This document shows positions 59,634 through 64,000 of a stretch of 64,000 nucleotides of DNA, piece by piece; within the stretch, counting starts at the first letter, position 1, and every line of letters begins with the position of its first letter. Origin of the DNA: Holacanthus passer (lineage: Eukaryota; Chordata; Actinopteri; Pomacanthidae). A model generated the notes under the pieces. That model searched no databases, was not told the origin of the DNA, and was given only the letters and a program-made list of their open reading frames with translations. The position numbers and the translations under genes were made by a program. The stretch covers positions 1,054,001 to 1,118,000 of the forward strand of contig JAFREQ010000078.1 of the NCBI GenBank assembly GCA_025331565.1, in the 5' to 3' direction.

Positions 59634-59744
59634 AGGAGTGTGACAGCCCGCTGGTGACCAATCTGCCGCCGTCATCATTCAGAAGCTCCTCCCAGCTGAC
59701 CAGCAGCCATGGGCCGGTCTTTGCTAAGGTCAACAGGAGAGAAG
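59634..59744 (+). CDS. cntnap-family gene, exon 2 (start of F5/8 type C domain)
   Basis: Acceptor CAG at 59631-59633, donor GTAAGG at 59745; phase 1 on both sides. Reads EECDSPLVTNLPPSSF then RSSSQLTSSHGPVFAKVNRRE. This is the N-terminus of the discoidin domain of contactin-associated (Caspr/neurexin IV) proteins. CDSPL, SSF, SSHGPxFA and NRR-x-G resemble CNTNAP3/CNTNAP4 most, with CNTNAP2 and CNTNAP5 less close; the paralogue should be fixed by a tree. From the family, Cntnaps are single-pass neuronal adhesion proteins (discoidin, laminin G, EGF domains). The next exon (GGW... of the domain) is not found before 64000, so intron 2 exceeds 4.2 kb. Confidence 0.85.
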
Positions 59745-60817
59745 GTAAGGAATCATTTTTTGTTATGTCCATTGTCCAACCACAGCACATTTAAAGACGG
59801 ACACTAGATACTGTCACAAATAATGACTGAGCTGATTCAGTCATTGACTATGGTACATGCAGGCTTACTTTGCTTGGTGCAGGATCTTGTTTCAGTGTCT
59901 CATATTTAAAGCTACACTGGAGAGCTTTAAACCTCAGCAAACCTGAATGCTTTGAGTTTTAAAAGTTTTGAGTGACTTTATTACCCAGAATTCATTACTC
60001 CGACTTAATCTAACATAGCTGTAAAATCCTGTGACATAAATGTCTTATTAGTAAAAGAGGTGGGGACAGTGATTCAGTTTTGATGAATCCAGGTCTGGCT
60101 TTTCACCATGTGGGAAGAATTCATTTGACTGGCCACACACATAAAACACAGACACTTTACTTGGCTAAACATAAAACATTTAAGCATTGAATTCACAAGG
60201 ATGGGACACACCTCTCTATTGCGGCCATAATTTTAGATTTTAATTGATGTTGTGCATGAGAATGATACTTCTCAAGTTGTCCACTCTGTAGTTTGAACCA
60301 TCTGTACAAAAACATTGTGTTAGTATGGAACTCCATGGCTGCACACGTGTGTTCTCGTGTTTCCACATGGTCCACCGCATTGCAAATGGCCTTGTAATTA
60401 CACACACCCGTTTTTGATATCCACTTAGGTTGGTTTCTCCCTCTTGATATTATCCCGATGTAAAATGCTTTGTAAGTTTGGTGTTAGTTTTCTGTGTTTG
60501 GTAATGTTCTGGATTTGGCCTTGCTGGATTGTGGACTATCCAATTGGATTATTCCAGTGTAGGAACTTTCCCAGGGGACCGAGAACCTTTAGATGAACTC
60601 AGGAACCTTGTGTGTTTTCTCTTTTTTGAGGCAGTACTTTCCAATGGCCCAGGTCACTGATTGGTCAAACACAGATGTTGTCGCAACATCAACTTGTACA
60701 CAGTTTAATTCACAAATTAAGGATGTACAGTAGTATTAATTTTACGACAATGCTTGGAGATTTCTTGATGTTTATTAACGTTAAAACAAAGGCAATAGTA
60801 GAAACGATCAGTGTAGG

Positions 60818-60821
<4 letters not shown>

Positions 60822-60856
<35 letters not shown>
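60822..60856. repeat. (GA)n microsatellite
   Basis: About 16 GA units. Confidence 0.95.
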
Positions 60857-60862
<6 letters not shown>

Positions 60863-61687
60863 CAGGCAGCAGGTGAGTGAGCTAGCGAGTGAACAAGAGA
60901 AAGAAAACATTATTTGCTGATAGGTTCATTTATTAGAGATGGATTATCGTTAAACACCCAGTAAATCGCCTTCTGTAGACGTTCTTCACATCCAGTACAC
61001 AGTAAAAGAACATCAGGGTGACTGTGTTGTTTGCTCATGTGTGAAAATTGCATTTATTTATTGCATTTAAATTGCGTTTAATTTGCCTAATCTTCAGATG
61101 TGGTGGAGACGTAAAGGGGAATGTGCCAAATGGGTTTTCAAGTTTCATTCCTCTGATTCCACAGTGGCTGGAAGTATTTGGTCAAAAGGGGCTAAATGTA
61201 AGTGGTTGGCTCAAGCTCCACTTTTAAAACTCCTCTCTCCCCTTTTCTGTTAGAGCTGTGACCTTTTCCATTTTGTCACAGTTGTGTTTCAAAGCATAAA
61301 CAGTATGGGTGCCGGCTATCCATAAAAAGTTTTGCCTTGTGCGGCTTTAAACTTTATGCACTCGGTCAGTTGTCGACATCAACTTCCAAGAAGTGCCCTC
61401 AGGCCAGCGAAATGTAGGGAACAACAGGCTGTGAAAAAAAGCAACGTCCCTCGACTGAAACTCCCTCTTTTTTTTACTGAGATGTGCTCTGTTCTGTTCT
61501 GTGGGCTGCAGTGGTGCATTTTCCCCTCGGTGCAGGAGAGAGTCTTTGCCTCTCTACAGGACGCAGAGCACAAAACATCAAAGACAAACCTCAGCTGGAT
61601 TCACAGAATCTGAGAGATACCTCTGTGGTGGCTGGGGATGGAGAGAGGGAGACGGAGATAAAGACAGAAATAGATAGATTGTGAGGG

Positions 61688-61825
61688 AAATTTTCTCATT
61701 ATTGAGTAAGAAAGTCACTCATTTTCTCAAGAATTAGAAACTGGGCGTGATGAATCCGATCTCTTTAATACATACAGCATGGAGAGACGACAGTTGTTAA
61801 TCACTGAGTCTCGAAACCCTTCGAG
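61688..61825. repeat. Direct repeat flanking the minisatellite, left copy
   Basis: GGGAAATTTTCTC ... GAGTAAGAAAGTCACTCATT ... GGGCGTGATGAAT ... CATGGAGAGACGAC | AGTTGTTAATCA. Highly similar to 63050-63270, but lacks ~80 bp present there between GACGAC and AGTTGTTAATCA. Confidence 0.85.
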
Positions 61826-61829
61826 GATT

Positions 61830-62640
61830 AGGAGGAACTGGACGATAAGGAGGAACTGGAGGATCAGGAGGAACTAGAGGAACTGGAGGATCAGGAGGAA
61901 CTGGAGGATCAGGAGGAGGAACTGGATGAACCTGGAGGATCAGGAAGAACTGGGGGATAAGAAAGAACTGGAGGAACTGGATGAACTGGAGGATCAGGAG
62001 GAACTGGAGGAACTGGAGGATCAGGAGGAACTGGATGAACTGGAGGATCAGGAAGACCAGGAGGATTAGGAGGAACTGGAGGATCAGGAGGAACTAGAGG
62101 AACTGGAGGATCAGGAGGAACTGGAGGATCAGGAGGAACTGGACAATAAGGAGGAACTGGATGAACTGGAGGATCAGGAGGACCTGGAGGATCAGGAGGA
62201 ACTGGGGGATAAGAAAGAACTGGAGGAACTGGATGAACTGGAGGATCAGGAGGAACTGGAGGAACTGGAGGATCAGGAGGAACTGGATGAACTGGAGGAT
62301 CAGGAAGACCAGGAGGATTAGGAGGAACTGGAGGATCAGGAGGAACTAGAGGAACTGGAGGATCAGGAGGAACTGGAGGATCAGGAGGAACTGGAGGATC
62401 AGGAAGACCAGGAGGATTAGGAGGAACTGGACGATAAGGAGGAACTGGAGGATCAGGAGGAACTGGAGGATAAGGAGGAACTGGGTGAACTGGATGAACT
62501 GGGGAATAAGGAGGCACTGGAGGATAAGGAGGAACTGGATGGACTGGAGGATCAGGAGGACAAGGAGGAACTGGAGGATCAGAAGGACCTGGAGGATCAG
62601 GAGGAACTAGAGGAACTAGAGGAACTGGAGGATCTGGAGG
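61830..62640. repeat. 18-bp minisatellite (GGAGGATCAGGAGGAACT) with 252-bp higher-order period
   Basis: About 45 copies of an 18-bp purine-rich unit and 9-bp half-unit variants (GGAGGAACT, GGATGAACT, GGAAGACCA). The block from TGGGGGATAAGAAAG at 61951 recurs at 62203, exactly 252 bp (14 units) later, for nearly 190 bp. The minus strand is open for 202 codons as Pro-Pro-Val-Pro-Pro-Asp repeats, a consequence of period 18, not evidence of a gene. Confidence 0.95.
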
Positions 62641-62784
62641 AGTACTTGATGAATGGATGCAGTTAAAAAAGGAAAAAATAGAATATATAATTTTTTATAT
62701 TTTTTTTAACTCAGGAGGAAGTGGAGAGTGAGGAGGATCAGGAGGATGTGGAGGCTGCAGCTGGGGCACTGGGAGATCTGGAGG

Positions 62785-62831
62785 AATATTATTTAAATAT
62801 GTTTAAATATTATTCATATTTAAATAATATT
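62785..62831. repeat. Perfect 17-bp inverted repeat
   Basis: Arm AATATTATTTAAATATG (62785-62801), 13-nt spacer, arm CATATTTAAATAATATT (62815-62831). All arm bases except the terminal G-C pair are A/T; the spacer is also A/T only. Confidence 0.95.
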
Positions 62832-63049
62832 TTTACTTCTGAGTTCAATTTGAGGGACACTGAAAAACAATGCTGATTTATTTAGAACATAATCTCACAC
62901 ATCAGCAGTTTCATTCATTTAGTCTGACAGTTATCGAGCTCAAATGAGTTGAGAGTTACAATTCAATAATTAAAAAAGTGACAACAAAGATTGCATTGGG
63001 GATTACTATTTTTGAATGGTTTCATTGAATTGTTACGAACACAGGGAAA

Positions 63050-63275
63050 GGGAAATTTTCTCCTTGTTGAGTAAGAAAGTCACTCATTTTCTCAAGAATT
63101 AGAAACTGGGCGTGATGAATCTGATCTCTTTAATCCATATAGCATGGAGAGACGACCCACAGTGTTCTCTGTAGTCTTCCGCTATGTCCTGGCTTATATG
63201 CTTTCAGGTAACAGCAGAACAGTGACATGACATACACGACAGTTGTTAATCATTCAGTCTCTAAAGCCTTTGATG
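63050..63275. repeat. Direct repeat flanking the minisatellite, right copy
   Basis: Longer partner of 61688-61825, including the extra segment starting CCACAGTGTTCTCTGTAGTC. The pair could be remnants of LTRs or a duplicated flank; no coding sequence lies between them. Confidence 0.85.
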
Positions 63276-63466
63276 CTATCTTATTTCGTGCATTACCTAA
63301 ACCAATGACCCTCACAACTAATTCCCTTATATGACTTTCTGACCTGTTCTGACCCTGACAAATCCCTGCACCTCAGGAACTCCTCTTCTCTCACATAGTT
63401 ACATGTGGTAAAACATACATTCCTTTCTTTCTCTCCCCTCTTACTTTCTGATCTTCTGACTCAAGC

Positions 63467-63496
63467 AGATAGATAGATAGATAGATAGATAGATAG
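63467..63496. repeat. (GATA)n microsatellite
   Basis: About seven GATA units. Confidence 0.95.
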
Positions 63497-64000
63497 GGCA
63501 GCATTTACTACCAACCATCTGTATTGTATATCGAAATGCTTTGGAATTATATTAGTCTAGTCCATCAAAAGCTCTCCACAGGGCCACTTCCTCTCAATAG
63601 GGGCATAAATCCAAGTTGTGATTCACCCACCACAATAAAAAGAAGGAGCTCTCTCTCTCTGCTGATGTCGCGTTTTGTGAAGGGCTATCATAGCTTTGTT
63701 TTCAAGCTTTTGGGAGGGAATGGTTTTTGCAGATTTCTTCATTTACACAGCTCAGTGACTGACTGTGGCGGCAGAACAGAGAATCATAAGGGAGTCTGGG
63801 ATTTCTTTCTTTTTCACTCCTACTGAAAGAATATTTTGAGCAACAACCAGCAGAATGTTGTTTCCTACATAAATTTCATTGTGATGGCTCTGCGGTTTTC
63901 TTTCCTGTAAACACATTGCAACACATTGCAGGAAATGAATATGAGAGAGGAATTGTTCTGCTCATTCCTTGGGTCTGACACTGCTGAAAGATGAAGCTAA

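Larger units (their letters stand above)
59745..64000 (+). other. cntnap intron 2 (partial)
   Basis: Holds a (GA)n microsatellite (60822-60856), an 18-bp minisatellite (61830-62640) between direct repeats, a palindrome (62785-62831) and (GATA)n (63467-63496). No further coding exon was recognised. Confidence 0.55.

Noticed and set aside
61909..62517. 202-aa proline-rich minus-strand ORF
   Set aside because: It is the translation of an 18-bp minisatellite (period divisible by 3), has no start context or splice signals, and lies in an intron.
61830..62640. CRISPR-like array
   Set aside because: Units are contiguous purine-rich repeats with no unique spacers, and the genome is a vertebrate's.

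Overview
This window comes from a vertebrate nuclear genome, almost certainly a ray-finned (teleost) fish. It has split genes with GT-AG introns and long introns full of microsatellites. It also carries typical teleost interspersed repeats (tRNA-derived SINEs, LINE 3' tails, hAT-type MITE ends, a Ty3/gypsy relic). Coding density is low; most of the 64 kb is non-coding. The species cannot be named from the sequence.

Layout. (1) 1-13 kb is a compact gene block: the 3' end of melanotransferrin (meltf, +), ncbp2as2 (-), an intronless fkbp2 (+) and the complete five-exon ncbp2 (+). The meltf / ncbp2as2 / ncbp2 neighbourhood matches mammalian 3q29, where NCBP2 and NCBP2AS2 lie head to head next to PIGZ and MELTF. 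Here PIGZ is absent between them, and a single-exon fkbp2 sits inside the normally head-to-head pair. Intron 3 of ncbp2 has clear U12-type (minor spliceosome) signals. (2) 14.2-17.5 kb (- strand) holds a tandem array of decayed Ty3/gypsy-like LTR units, four of which contain a tRNA-Pro sequence (anticodons AGG, TGG, CGG, and a decayed TGG). A fifth unit has lost its tRNA, and gag and RT relics adjoin the array. A separate decayed tRNA-Pro lies at 18.6 kb. An intact tRNA-Pro(CGG), attached to the 3' half of the same LTR, lies at 46.1 kb. (3) 18.7-42.3 kb is a gene desert with scattered repeats (LINE tail at 33.8-34.0 kb, a 5'-truncated L1-like insertion at 39 kb, a SINE at 37.4 kb, a 21-bp minisatellite at 41.8-42.25 kb). 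(4) 42.4 kb to the end is the start of a contactin-associated-protein-like (cntnap) gene on the + strand. Exon 1 encodes the signal peptide; after a 16.7 kb intron, exon 2 encodes the start of the F5/8-type C (discoidin) domain. Exon 3 onward is outside the window. Intron 1 contains a diverged ~280 bp duplication with one copy bracketed by GATA repeats. Intron 2 contains a strongly strand-asymmetric 18-bp purine-rich minisatellite with a 252-bp higher-order period, flanked by direct repeats.

The genes do not form a pathway. Ncbp2 and Ncbp1 form the nuclear cap-binding complex; Fkbp2 is an ER-lumen prolyl isomerase; Ncbp2as2 is a small conserved protein; Meltf is a GPI-anchored transferrin-family protein; Cntnap proteins are neurexin-like neuronal adhesion proteins. 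The most unusual structure is the LTR array with embedded tRNA-Pro genes. It is either an LTR retroelement that captured and spread a tRNA gene, or a tRNA cluster colonised and amplified by an LTR element.
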